Part shown: piece by piece, positions 1-7,943 of the stretch | Layout of the letters: the number at the start of each line of letters is the position of its first letter | How positions within the stretch are numbered: the stretch's first letter is position 1 | Assembly: GCA_963842155.1 (NCBI GenBank) | Contig: CAWJFP010000004.1 | Span: forward strand, 117,673 to 181,672 | Reading direction: 5' to 3' | Length of the DNA stretch: 64,000 nucleotides | DNA from: CAWJFP01 sp963842155 | GTDB taxonomy: Bacteria; Pseudomonadota; Alphaproteobacteria; JACZXZ01 | Program-made: the position numbers and the translations under genes | The notes under the pieces: model-generated | What the model saw: the letters and a program-made list of their open reading frames with translations, nothing else | The model's database searches: none | What the model was told of the DNA's origin: nothing

Positions 1-417
1 GGCTTCGCCGAGGCGGGACTGCTGGCGGACTGGCCTGCCATCGCCGGCGCCGAGATCGCCGCCTATTGCCAGCCGGAGCGGCTCGACTTCCCGCGCGGCG
101 AGCGCATGGAGGGGACGCTGCATCTCCGCGTGGCCGGCGCCTGGGCGGTGGCGCTCCAGCATCTCGAGCCGCAGCTCGTCGAGCGCATCAATGCGAGCCT
201 GGGCTATCGCGCGGTGGCGCGGCTGAAGCTGCTGCAAGCGCCCTTCCTTCGCCGTCCCGGCCGGCGCGAGCGGATGCCGCCCGCCGCGGGGCCGGTCGAT
301 CCCGCGCGGCGCGAGGCCCTTGCCCTCCAAGTCGCGGCGATCGAGGACGCAGCGCTGCGCCAAGCGGTCGAGCGGCTCGGCCTCGCACTCTTGGCGCGCG
401 CCGGCAGCGACAAATAA
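1..417 (+). CDS. DUF721 (DciA-like) protein, 5' end missing
   Basis: The reading frame is open from the first base and stops at 417, leaving 138 residues; the start lies outside the window. The visible part has the DUF721 pattern: an early 'LLADWPAIAGAEIA' segment, a 'LDFPRGE' turn, then 'LHLRVAGAWAVALQHLEPQLVERINASLGYRAV'-like strands and helices ending in basic residues. DUF721 includes DciA, the replicative helicase loader/operator of bacteria lacking DnaC or DnaI; assigning that role here is inference from the family. The order DUF721 - DsbA-like - SMC is common in Rhodospirillales, so mutY may lie just upstream, but that cannot be seen. A perfect DnaA box follows the stop codon. Confidence 0.75.
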   Translation, partial: GFAEAGLLADWPAIAGAEIAAYCQPERLDFPRGERMEGTLHLRVAGAWAVALQHLEPQLVERINASLGYRAVARLKLLQAPFLRRPGRRERMPPAAGPVDPARREALALQVAAIEDAALRQAVERLGLALLARAGSDK

Positions 418-455
418 TAGAATCAGGAATCGGCCGGATTTGGGCGCGGCGCGCG

Positions 456-464
456 TTATCCACA
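456..464 (+). promoter_or_regulatory. DnaA box (TTATCCACA)
   Basis: A perfect match to the consensus DnaA-binding 9-mer lies in the gap between the DUF721 (DciA-like) gene and the DsbA-like gene. It stands alone: there is no cluster of boxes or AT-rich unwinding element, so this is not an origin. A single strong box upstream of a gene could make its transcription DnaA-responsive. The sequence match is certain; the function is inferred. Confidence 0.5.
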
Positions 465-550
465 GGATTCTGCAAATGCCGGCCGGAGTCGGCTTGTAGC
501 CGCTCCCGACCTTCCCCTATAATCCATATCTGGTATTCAGGAGGCCCTTC

Positions 551-1162
551 TTGCGGCAGTTCATACAAGGCCTTGTTGGCGCAATTCTCCTCGTCCTGGC
601 CCAGGCCGGCCCCGTCTGGGCCCTCGGCCTGGACGACTTGATGAAGGCCGGCGCCCTCGGCAATGAGAAGGCCAGCGTCACCGTCATCGAATACGCCTCC
701 CTCGGCTGTCCCCATTGCGCCCATTTCGCCAACGATATCTTCCCGGCCTTCAAGCAGAAATATGTCGATACGGGCAAGGTGCGCTACATCTTCCGGGACT
801 ACCCCCTCGACGAGCTCAGCATGCGCGCGGCGCAGATGGCGCGTTGTGGCGGTCCCGACCGCTTCATGGGCTATATCGAGGTGCTCTACCGCACGCAGGA
901 GAGTTGGGTAGAGGCCAAGGATCCGACGGCGGCCTTGGAGAGGATCGGCCTCTTGGGCGGCATGTCCAAGGAGCAGTTCGACGCCTGCATGCAGAACAAG
1001 GATCTGGCCGACGCCGTCCTCAAGGAGCGGCTGGAGGCGGAGGAGAAATACAAGGTGGAATCGACGCCCACTTTCATCATCAACGGCGAGCCCCATGCCG
1101 GAGCGATGCCGCTCGAGGATTTCGACAAGATCCTCGAGCCGCTGCTCCGCAAGGGAAGCTGA
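551..1162 (+). CDS. DsbA family thiol:disulfide oxidoreductase
   Basis: A 203-residue exported thioredoxin-fold protein. Residues 1-24 form a signal peptide (hydrophobic AILLVLAQAG core, cleavage near VWA). The active site C-P-H-C is at residues 53-56, and a cis-proline loop (ESTPTFIING) lies near the C-terminus, as in DsbA. It should oxidise or reshuffle disulfides in periplasmic proteins. The start is TTG at 551, chosen because a strong AGGAGG ribosome binding site lies 6 bases upstream and the signal peptide begins directly. Gene smc starts 22 bases after the stop, so the two are probably cotranscribed. Its closest type is the DsbA/ScsC-like group (thioredoxin_4 domain); the in vivo substrate is unknown. 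Confidence 0.88.
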   Translation: MRQFIQGLVGAILLVLAQAGPVWALGLDDLMKAGALGNEKASVTVIEYASLGCPHCAHFANDIFPAFKQKYVDTGKVRYIFRDYPLDELSMRAAQMARCGGPDRFMGYIEVLYRTQESWVEAKDPTAALERIGLLGGMSKEQFDACMQNKDLADAVLKERLEAEEKYKVESTPTFIINGEPHAGAMPLEDFDKILEPLLRKGS

Positions 1163-1184
1163 GCGGCGGCGCGGGTCGGCCCCC

Positions 1185-4100
1185 TTGCTTTATTTCTCGC
1201 GCGTCAGGCTTTCCGGCTTCAAATCCTTCGTCGAGCCGGTCGAGCTCTCCATCGAGCCGGGGTTGACTGGCATCGTCGGCCCGAACGGCTGCGGCAAATC
1301 CAACGTCGTCGAGGCGCTGCGCTGGGTGATGGGCGAGACCTCGCCCAAGGCCATGCGCGGCGGCGAGATGGACGACGTCATCTTCGGCGGCACGCAGGCG
1401 CGTCCGCCGCGCAATATCGCCGAGGTGCAGCTCCTGCTCGACAATCGCGAGCGCGCGGCGCCCGCTGCCTTCAACGATGCAGAAGAAATCGAGGTGGTGC
1501 GCCGGATCGAGCGCGGCTCGGGCTCCTCCTATCGCATCAACGGGCGCGAGGTGCGGGCGCGCGACGTGCAGATCCTGTTCGCCGACGCCGCCACGGGCGC
1601 GCGCTCGACGGCGCTCGTCTCGCAAGGACGCATCAGCGCGCTGATCAACGCCAAGCCCGTGGACCGGCGCGCGCTCCTCGAGGAAGCCGCCGGCATCACC
1701 GGGCTGCACGGCCGCCGGCATGAGGCGGAGCTGCGGCTGCGCGCGGCCGAATCCAACCTCGAGCGGCTGGACGACGTGCTGCAGACGATGGAGACGCAGC
1801 TGCAAGGCTTGAAGCGCCAGGCGCGCCAGGCAAGCCGCTATCGCAATCTCTCCGACCATATACGCCGCGCCGAGGCGCTGCTGCTGCATCTGCGCCGGCA
1901 GGCGGCGCTCGGCGCGATCGAGGCGGCGGCCGAGCTCCTGCGCGCGGCCGAGGCGCTGGTCGTCGAGCTCACCGAGCGTTCCGCCGCGGCGGCGGCCGAG
2001 CAGGCCGAAGCGGCGGCGGCGCTGCCCGCCCTGCGCCAGACGGAGGCGGAAGCGGCCGCCGAGCTTCATCGCCGCGCCGTCGAGCGCGATGCGCTGGAAG
2101 CCGAGGAGCGGCGGGTGAGCGAGGCGCGCGCGACGGTGGAGACGCGCCTCGCGCAGATCGTCAAGGATACCGGGCGCGAGCAGACCCTGCTCACCGACGT
2201 GGCGGCGGCCGTCGAGCGCCTCGCGCGCGAGGGCGATGCGCTGCGCGCGGCCCAAGCGAGCGAGGGCGAGGCCGCGGGCGCCGCGCAAGCGGACCTGGAG
2301 GAGGCCAACGCGGCGGCGACGAAGGCCGAGACCGAGGTGGGTGCCCTCTTGGAGGCCGTCGCGGCCGGCGAAGCGCGGCGCGGCTCGCTCGAGCGGCGCT
2401 TCGCCGAGATCGAGGGCCGCGCAGACCGGCTCGGCCGGCGCCAGCGCGAGATCACCGAGGAGCAGGCGACCCTCGCCGCGCAATCGGGCGTGACGGCGGC
2501 GCGCGAGGAGGCGCGGCGCGCGGTCGAGCAGGCCGCTGCCGCTGCCGAGGCCGCGCGCCATGCCGCGACGGCGTCCGAGGACGGGCGCGCGGCCGCGCAT
2601 GCCGCCGAGGGCGCGGCGCGCGAGGCGTTGCGCGCGCCCGAAGAGAGTCACGCCAAGCTCGCCGCCGAGGCGGCCGCGCTCGCCGAGCTTCTGGCCGAAG
2701 GCAAGAACGAGCTCTGGCCGCCGCTTATCGACGCCGTGGTCGTCGAGCCGGGCTATGAGGGTGCTTTGGGGGCGGCGCTCGGCGACGATCTGTTGGCACC
2801 GCTCGACGAGGGCGCGCCCACGCATTGGCGCGCCTTGCCGCCGCTCAAGGATCATCTCGCTCTGCCGCCCGGTTGCGCGCCTCTCTCGGCCCATATCCAG
2901 GCGCCGCCCGCATTGCGGCGCCGCCTGAGCCAGATCGGCTTGGCACCCGACGAGGCCACGGCGCGCGCGCTCGCGGCGCGCTTGGCACCCGGCCAGCGTC
3001 TCGTCACGCGCGAGGGGGCGCTCTGGCGCTGGGACGGCTTCACCATCGCCTCGGGTGCCGCCACCGCATCGATGCGGCGGCTCGATCAACGCAACCGGCT
3101 GACCATCGTGCGCGAGGAGCTGACGCGTGCCGCCGCGGCGCTCGCGGAGGCGCGCGGGCGGCTCGTCGAGGCCCAGGACCGCGCACGCACGGCTTACGCG
3201 GTCGAGCGGGCGGCGCGCGAGACGGCACGCGAGTCCTTCGCCGCCCTCGATGCGGCGCGCACGGCCGAAGCCGAGCTCAGCCGCCATGCCGCCGCGCGCG
3301 GCTCGCGGCTCGCCGCTCTCGAGGAGGCCGCCGGACGGCTGGCGCAGGATCTGGCCGAGCTCGATCGCGAGCGCGGCGCGGCCGAGGCCGCCCGCGCGAC
3401 CTTGCCCGATCTGGCGGCCGATCGCGAGCATCTCGAGACGGCGCGGGCGCGCTTGGCCGAGCGCCGCGCCGAGCAGCGCGAGCGGCAAAGCGCCTATGAC
3501 AGGCTCACGCGAGAGGCCGAGGCGCGTGTCGCGCGCTTGGCCGCGATCGAGGGCGAGACCGGTTCTTGGCGGAGCCGCGCCGAAGCCGCACATCGCCAGC
3601 TCGGCGAGCTTGCCGAGCGGCGCGCCGCAGCGGAGGCCGAGCGCGCGTTGCTCGCCGCCAAGCCGGCCGAGATCGCCGCCCGCCGCAACAGCCTTCTCGA
3701 CCTGATCGCCGCCGCCGAGACCGCGCGGCATCGGGCGGCCGACAGGCTTGTCGCCGCCGAGCATCGCCTCGCCGCCGCCGACCGCGCCCTCAAGGCGGCC
3801 GAAAGCGAGCTTCATGCCGCGCGCGAGGAGCGCGTGCGGCGCGAGGCCGCAGTGGCGCAGGCCAGGCAGGTCCAGGCCGCGCTCGACGAGCGTATCCTCG
3901 AGCGGCTCGGCTGCGCGCCCGACGAGGCGCTCGCCCTTGCCGCGCTCAAGGAGGGCGAGACGCCGCCGGAGATGGCGGCGATCGAGAGCCGCCTCAATCG
4001 GCTCCTCGCCGAGCGCGACAATATGGGCCCGGTCAATCTGCGCGCCGAGCAGGAGGCACGCGAGATCGAGGAGCAGATCAATTCGCTGAAGACCGAGCGG

Positions 4101-4652
4101 GCCGACCTCGTCGGCGCGATCGCGCGGCTGCGTCAGGCGATCGGCGAGCTCGACCGCGAGGGACGCCAGCGCCTGCTCGCCTCCTTCGACGCGGTCAACC
4201 GGCACTTCGTGCAGCTTTTCGAGCGGCTCTTCGGCGGCGGACGGGCGCATCTCCAGCTCACCCAATCGGACGATCCGCTCGAGGCCGGGCTCGAGATCAT
4301 GGCGAGCCCGCCGGGAAAGAAGCTTCAGGTGCTTTCGCTGCTCTCGGGCGGCGAGCAGGCGCTCACGGCGCTGGCGCTGCTCTTCGCCGTCTTCCTCACC
4401 AACCCGGCGCCGATCTGCGTGCTCGACGAGGTGGACGCCCCGCTCGACGACGCCAATGTCGACCGGCTCTGCGCGCTGCTCGAGGATATCGCCCATTCCT
4501 CCGCGACACGCTTCCTCCTCATCACCCATCACCGCATGACCATGGCCCGCATGGACCGGCTTTTCGGCGTGACCATGACCGAGCGCGGGGTGAGCCAGCT
4601 CGTCTCCGTCGATCTCCAGCGCGCCGAGAGCCTGCGCCAGACCGCGGCGTGA
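1185..4652 (+). CDS. smc: Chromosome segregation ATPase SMC
   Basis: A 1155-residue SMC protein. The N-terminal ATP-binding half has Walker A GPNGCGKS at residues 32-39. Long Ala/Arg/Glu-rich coiled coils follow, interrupted by a hinge at about 500-640. The C-terminal head has the ABC signature (LLSGGEQALTALAL) and Walker B (ICVLDEVDAPLD). It forms the condensin ring with ScpA/ScpB that organises and segregates the chromosome; scpAB are not in this window. I start it at TTG 1185 (M-L-Y-F-S-R-V-R-L) because SMC proteins begin almost exactly there; the frame stays open upstream to 1095, but that part overlaps the DsbA gene and has no SMC similarity. It is one uninterrupted frame, unlike several other long genes here. 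Confidence 0.95.
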   Translation: MLYFSRVRLSGFKSFVEPVELSIEPGLTGIVGPNGCGKSNVVEALRWVMGETSPKAMRGGEMDDVIFGGTQARPPRNIAEVQLLLDNRERAAPAAFNDAEEIEVVRRIERGSGSSYRINGREVRARDVQILFADAATGARSTALVSQGRISALINAKPVDRRALLEEAAGITGLHGRRHEAELRLRAAESNLERLDDVLQTMETQLQGLKRQARQASRYRNLSDHIRRAEALLLHLRRQAALGAIEAAAELLRAAEALVVELTERSAAAAAEQAEAAAALPALRQTEAEAAAELHRRAVERDALEAEERRVSEARATVETRLAQIVKDTGREQTLLTDVAAAVERLAREGDALRAAQASEGEAAGAAQADLEEANAAATKAETEVGALLEAVAAGEARRGSLERRFAEIEGRADRLGRRQREITEEQATLAAQSGVTAAREEARRAVEQAAAAAEAARHAATASEDGRAAAHAAEGAAREALRAPEESHAKLAAEAAALAELLAEGKNELWPPLIDAVVVEPGYEGALGAALGDDLLAPLDEGAPTHWRALPPLKDHLALPPGCAPLSAHIQAPPALRRRLSQIGLAPDEATARALAARLAPGQRLVTREGALWRWDGFTIASGAATASMRRLDQRNRLTIVREELTRAAAALAEARGRLVEAQDRARTAYAVERAARETARESFAALDAARTAEAELSRHAAARGSRLAALEEAAGRLAQDLAELDRERGAAEAARATLPDLAADREHLETARARLAERRAEQRERQSAYDRLTREAEARVARLAAIEGETGSWRSRAEAAHRQLGELAERRAAAEAERALLAAKPAEIAARRNSLLDLIAAAETARHRAADRLVAAEHRLAAADRALKAAESELHAAREERVRREAAVAQARQVQAALDERILERLGCAPDEALALAALKEGETPPEMAAIESRLNRLLAERDNMGPVNLRAEQEAREIEEQINSLKTERADLVGAIARLRQAIGELDREGRQRLLASFDAVNRHFVQLFERLFGGGRAHLQLTQSDDPLEAGLEIMASPPGKKLQVLSLLSGGEQALTALALLFAVFLTNPAPICVLDEVDAPLDDANVDRLCALLEDIAHSSATRFLLITHHRMTMARMDRLFGVTMTERGVSQLVSVDLQRAESLRQTAA

Positions 4653-4752
4653 ACGACGCCGCGCAACGCGGCATTGGCCCTTCGCTCTCGGCACTCGCCT
4701 GAATGTTTTCGCGACCTATATCATGGCGCCGACGAGCAGCAGGAGCCGAGCC

Positions 4753-5286
4753 ATGACGACGACTTCCGCGGCAGCCCGACGCGAGCGCACCGTCCGCTGG
4801 GAGGACCCGCTGGCGACGCTGCGCACAGGCGCCCGCATGTCGGGACGCGACTATCTCGAGGCGATCACCCGCGGCGAGCTGCCGCCGCCCCCGATCGGCC
4901 AGCTGCTGGGCTTCACCTTCGAGGAGGTCGCCGAGGGCCGCGTCAGGATGCGGCTCGCGCCGGCGGAATATCACTACAATCCGATCGGGGTGGTGCATGG
5001 CGGCGTCGCCGCGACCTTGCTCGATTCGGTCATGGGATGCGCCGTCCATTCCGCCTTGCCGGTCGGGTGCGGCTATACCACGCTCGAGATCAAGGTGAAC
5101 TACCTGAAAGCGATGAGGGTCGACACGGGCGAGGTGGCGGCAGAGGGGCGCGTCGTCCAGATGGGGCGCCAGATCGCCATGGCCGAGGGTCGAATCACCG
5201 ACAAGGAAGGGCGGATCTATGCCGCCGGCACCACCACTTGCCTCCTCTTCGATCATCCCCCGGAGCGCGGCAACGCGGGGAAGTGA
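4753..5286 (+). CDS. PaaI-type hotdog-fold thioesterase
   Basis: A 177-residue protein with a single hotdog domain in its last 120 residues. The core motif is NPIGVVHGGVAATLLDSVMGCAV, cut here by description as 'N..GVVHGG...LLDS.MG', where the family places the catalytic loop and the helix that packs against acyl-CoA. It should hydrolyse an acyl- or aryl-CoA thioester; the substrate cannot be read from sequence. The N-terminal 45 residues are a charged extension. ATG 4753 is chosen because AGGAG lies 7 bases upstream; an earlier in-frame ATG at 4723 lacks a ribosome binding site. It stands between smc and the ATP synthase operon and has no obvious functional link with either. Confidence 0.82.
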   Translation: MTTTSAAARRERTVRWEDPLATLRTGARMSGRDYLEAITRGELPPPPIGQLLGFTFEEVAEGRVRMRLAPAEYHYNPIGVVHGGVAATLLDSVMGCAVHSALPVGCGYTTLEIKVNYLKAMRVDTGEVAAEGRVVQMGRQIAMAEGRITDKEGRIYAAGTTTCLLFDHPPERGNAGK

Positions 5287-5335
5287 GAGAGCGCGCCTTT
5301 AGCCTTCCGCGGTCATTTCGCCGCAGCGCGCAATC

Positions 5336-5364
5336 TTGACAGGCCAAAAGCCGCTCCTTAAGGT
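5336..5364 (+). promoter_or_regulatory. Sigma70-type promoter of the atp (F0) operon
   Basis: TTGACA at 5336-5341, a 17-base spacer, then TAAGGT at 5359-5364. The -35 is a perfect consensus and the spacing ideal; the -10 matches 3 of 6 positions. It would give an mRNA leader of about 100 bases before atpZ at 5473. Function is inferred from sequence only. Confidence 0.5.
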
Positions 5365-5472
5365 TCGCCCGCGATTTCGGCCGGGCCCCGGCGATCCGGA
5401 AGGGGCCGCACAGCCAAGGAGTCGCGCGGGGCCGGGACTGGGGACCTCCCCTTCGAGCAAAGGTGCAGGCCC

Positions 5473-5847
5473 ATGACCGAGCGGGAGCCCCGGGATCTCG
5501 AAGACCTCGATGCCCGCCTGCGCGCGGCGCAGCGCCGCTCGGCCGGCGCGCCGCGCGGGCCGGGCGAGGTCAAGGGTCTCGCGAGCGGCGCCCTCGGCCT
5601 GGCGTTGCGGCTGAGCGTCGAGCTCGTCTCGGCGCTCGTCGTCGGTGTCGGCATCGGCCTCCTGCTCGATCGCTGGCTCGGCACGAAACCGTGGCTGCTT
5701 ATCCTGTTCTTCATCCTGGGATCGGCGGCGGGACTCCTCAACCTGTTCCGGGTGATGAGCGGAGAGCGTGGCGTGGTCGGCTTTCGGCGGGGGAGTGAGG
5801 ACCGCGACAAGGCAGCCGGAGCTCCCGCGGACGAGGACGACGAATAG
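5473..5847 (+). CDS. atpZ: AtpZ/AtpI family ATP synthase accessory protein
   Basis: A 124-residue membrane protein: a charged N-terminus, two transmembrane segments (about residues 45-66 and 72-93) separated by a short D-R-W-L-G turn, and an acidic C-terminal tail. This is the layout of the AtpZ/AtpI ('ATPase gene 1') family found as the first gene of alphaproteobacterial F0 operons. Members have been linked to c-ring assembly and Mg2+ uptake. It lies 9 bases before atpB and follows the TTGACA promoter, so it is the first cistron. A ribosome binding site is not strong. Assignment rests on topology, conserved G-x-G/D-x-W residues and position. Confidence 0.88.
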   Translation: MTEREPRDLEDLDARLRAAQRRSAGAPRGPGEVKGLASGALGLALRLSVELVSALVVGVGIGLLLDRWLGTKPWLLILFFILGSAAGLLNLFRVMSGERGVVGFRRGSEDRDKAAGAPADEDDE

Positions 5848-5856
5848 GGGACGGAG

Positions 5857-6594
5857 ATGGCGGAAGCAGGCGGGCACAGCCCCCTCGAGCAGTTCAAGAT
5901 CGAGCCCATCCTGCCGATCCATGTCGGCGGGCATGATCTCTCCTTCACCAACTCCTCCCTCGTCATGGTGGTGGCGCTCCTGCTGGCGAGCAGCTTTCTC
6001 ATCCTCGGCATGCGGCGCCAGGCGCTGGTGCCCGGCCGCATCCAATCGATGGCCGAGCTGTCCTACGAGTTCATCGCCAATCTCTTGAGCGACACCATCG
6101 GCGAGGAGGGGAAAAAATATTTCCCCATCGTCTTCACCATCTTCATTTTCGTGCTGCTGGGCAATCTGATCGGCATGGTGCCCTACAGCTTCACCTTCAC
6201 CAGCCATATCGTCGTCACCTTCGCCCTCGCCTTCGCCATCTTCGTCTTCGTGACCCTGCTCGGCATCGCCAAGCACGGCCTCCATTTCGCAAAGCTCTTC
6301 GTGCCGCCGGGCGTGCCGGTGTTCCTCTGGCCGCTGTTGATCCCGATCGAGATCATCTCCTATCTCTCGCGGCCGATCAGCCTCTCGGTGCGGCTCTTCG
6401 CGAACATGCTGGCCGGCCATACGCTCCTGCAGGTGTTCGCTGGCTTCATCGCGCTGCTCGGCGTCTTCGGCGTGCTGCCCTTCCTTTTCGTCGTGGCCCT
6501 GTCGGGCCTCGAGTTCCTCATCGCCTTCCTGCAGGCCTACGTCTTCACCATCCTGACCTGCCTCTACATCAACGACGCGCTGCATCTCCACTGA
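5857..6594 (+). CDS. atpB: F0F1 ATP synthase subunit a
   Basis: A 245-residue integral membrane protein with five to six transmembrane helices. The region SRPISLSVRLFANMLAGH contains the essential proton-channel arginine (Arg179 here, equivalent to E. coli Arg210). Subunit a forms the two half-channels against the c ring and carries protons across the membrane to drive rotation. Start ATG 5857 has GGGGACGGAG just upstream and lies 9 bases after atpZ. It is followed by atpE, then the b' and b subunits; no F1 genes are present, which fits alphaproteobacteria, where F0 and F1 genes form separate operons. Confidence 0.96.
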   Translation: MAEAGGHSPLEQFKIEPILPIHVGGHDLSFTNSSLVMVVALLLASSFLILGMRRQALVPGRIQSMAELSYEFIANLLSDTIGEEGKKYFPIVFTIFIFVLLGNLIGMVPYSFTFTSHIVVTFALAFAIFVFVTLLGIAKHGLHFAKLFVPPGVPVFLWPLLIPIEIISYLSRPISLSVRLFANMLAGHTLLQVFAGFIALLGVFGVLPFLFVVALSGLEFLIAFLQAYVFTILTCLYINDALHLH

Positions 6595-6673
6595 GCGAGC
6601 AGGAGAGCGCAAGGCGGGTCGCGCGCCCTTGGACCAACATACAGAGCAACATCTTCAACGAGAGGACCCAACC

Positions 6674-6898
6674 ATGGAACTGGCAGCCGCGAAAGTGATC
6701 GGTGCGGGCCTGGCCGTCATCGGCGTGATCGGCGCCGGTATCGGTATCGGCAATGTCTTCGGCGCGTTCATCCAGGCCGTCGGTCGCAATCCCGCCGCGC
6801 GCGGCGACGTCTTCACCATGACGATGCTGGGCTTCGCGCTGGTCGAGGCCATCGCGCTCTACGCCCTCGTCATCGCGCTCGTCATCCTGTTCGGCTAG
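6674..6898 (+). CDS. atpE: F0F1 ATP synthase subunit c
   Basis: A 74-residue proteolipid made of two helices joined by the polar loop G-R-N-P at residues 37-40. The first helix carries the glycine-rich GAGIGIG packing motif and the second the proton-binding Glu58 (FALVEAIAL). Oligomers form the rotating c ring. I start it at ATG 6674, preceded by GAGAGG, rather than at an in-frame ATG 45 bases earlier, because subunit c proteins begin M-E-L/D-x-x-A-A-K. The lack of a Na+-binding pattern points to a proton-driven enzyme. Confidence 0.96.
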   Translation: MELAAAKVIGAGLAVIGVIGAGIGIGNVFGAFIQAVGRNPAARGDVFTMTMLGFALVEAIALYALVIALVILFG

Positions 6899-6932
6899 CT
6901 CTCCCTCGCGCTAAGGCTTCGGAGCCGATTTC

Positions 6933-7424
6933 ATGCCGCAGCTCAACCCGCATTATTTCCTGAGCCAGATCTTCTGGCTGGCGCTCACCTTCTTTCCGCT
7001 TTTCCTCATCCTGTGGAAGGTGGCGCTGCCCAAGGTGAGCCGCGTGCTCGAGGCGCGGCATGGACGGATCGCGGGCGACCTCGGCCAGGCCGAGGCCTTG
7101 AAGCTCGAGGCCGACAAACTGGTCGCCGAATACGAGAAGGCCCTCGCGGGCGCCCATGAGCGCGCGCGCGCCGCCATGCGCCAGGCGAGCGCGGAGGCGG
7201 CGGCCGAAGCGGCCAAGCGCCATGCCGCCCTCGGCGAGCGGCTCGGCAAGCAGATCAAGGAGGCCGAGGGGCGCATCGCCGCCGCCAAGGAGGAGGCGCT
7301 TGCCAATATCCGCAAGGTGGCGGGCGAGGCGGCCGCGGCGGCGACGGAACGGCTTATCGGCGTCAAGCTGCCGCAGAGCGCGGTCGACGAGGCCGTCGGC
7401 AGCGCCGCCGGGGAGGGGCGCTGA
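6933..7424 (+). CDS. atpG: F0F1 ATP synthase subunit b'
   Basis: A 163-residue protein with one N-terminal transmembrane helix (about residues 9-30) and a long alanine/glutamate/lysine-rich helix that forms half of the peripheral stalk. Alphaproteobacteria have two unequal stalk subunits, b' and b; this one begins MPQLNPHYFLSQIFWLALTF, the typical b' N-terminus. Its stop codon overlaps the start of the b subunit by one base (TGATG), which suggests translational coupling and matched expression of the two. Confidence 0.93.
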   Translation: MPQLNPHYFLSQIFWLALTFFPLFLILWKVALPKVSRVLEARHGRIAGDLGQAEALKLEADKLVAEYEKALAGAHERARAAMRQASAEAAAEAAKRHAALGERLGKQIKEAEGRIAAAKEEALANIRKVAGEAAAAATERLIGVKLPQSAVDEAVGSAAGEGR

Positions 7425-7906
7425 TGCTGCGTGACCCGGAATTCTGGATCGCGGTCGCGCTCGTTCTTCTCATCGCCGTCATCCTGCGCCCGGTGAAGCG
7501 CGCGCTTCTGGGCGCGCTCGATTCGCGCGCCGCGCGGATCAAGCTCGAGCTCGAAGAGGCGCGCAAGCTGCGCGAGGAGGCTGCGGCGCTGGTCGAGACC
7601 TATCGCAGGAAACAGGCGACGGCGCTGGCAGAGGGCGAGGCCATTATCCGCCAGGCGGCGTCCGAGGCCGAGCTCACGCGGCGCCGGGCCGAGGCCGAGC
7701 TCGGCGAGTCGCTCAAGCGCCAGGAGCGCCAGGCGCTCGACCGCATCGCGCAAGCCGAGGCCGCGGCGGTAGCGGAAGTGCGCGCGCGCGCCGTCGATCT
7801 CGCCATCGCCGCCGCGCGCAAGCTGCTGGCCGAGAACCTCGACGCGGCCCGCAAGGCCGCCCTCGTCGACCAGGCGATCGCCGAGCTGCCGCGCCGGATG
7901 CACTGA
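7424..7906 (+). CDS. atpF: F0F1 ATP synthase subunit b
   Basis: A 160-residue second stalk subunit: an N-terminal transmembrane helix (W-I-A-V-A-L-V-L-L-I), then a long charged helix rich in Ala, Arg and Glu. It pairs with b' to hold the F1 head against rotation. It is the last gene of the F0 operon; the next gene, an aminotransferase, is convergent and its stop lies 37 bases away. I see no clear hairpin terminator in that gap. Confidence 0.93.
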   Translation: MLRDPEFWIAVALVLLIAVILRPVKRALLGALDSRAARIKLELEEARKLREEAAALVETYRRKQATALAEGEAIIRQAASEAELTRRRAEAELGESLKRQERQALDRIAQAEAAAVAEVRARAVDLAIAAARKLLAENLDAARKAALVDQAIAELPRRMH

Positions 7907-7943
7907 ACCCGCTGCTCTGGATCAAGGCGCGACAGAGGCTCGC

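Noticed and set aside
1080..4694. A 1204-codon open frame antisense to smc
   Set aside because: It mirrors smc on the opposite strand, is very rich in Arg/Leu/Gly/Ala and has no domain. GC-rich codons leave few stops on the complementary strand.
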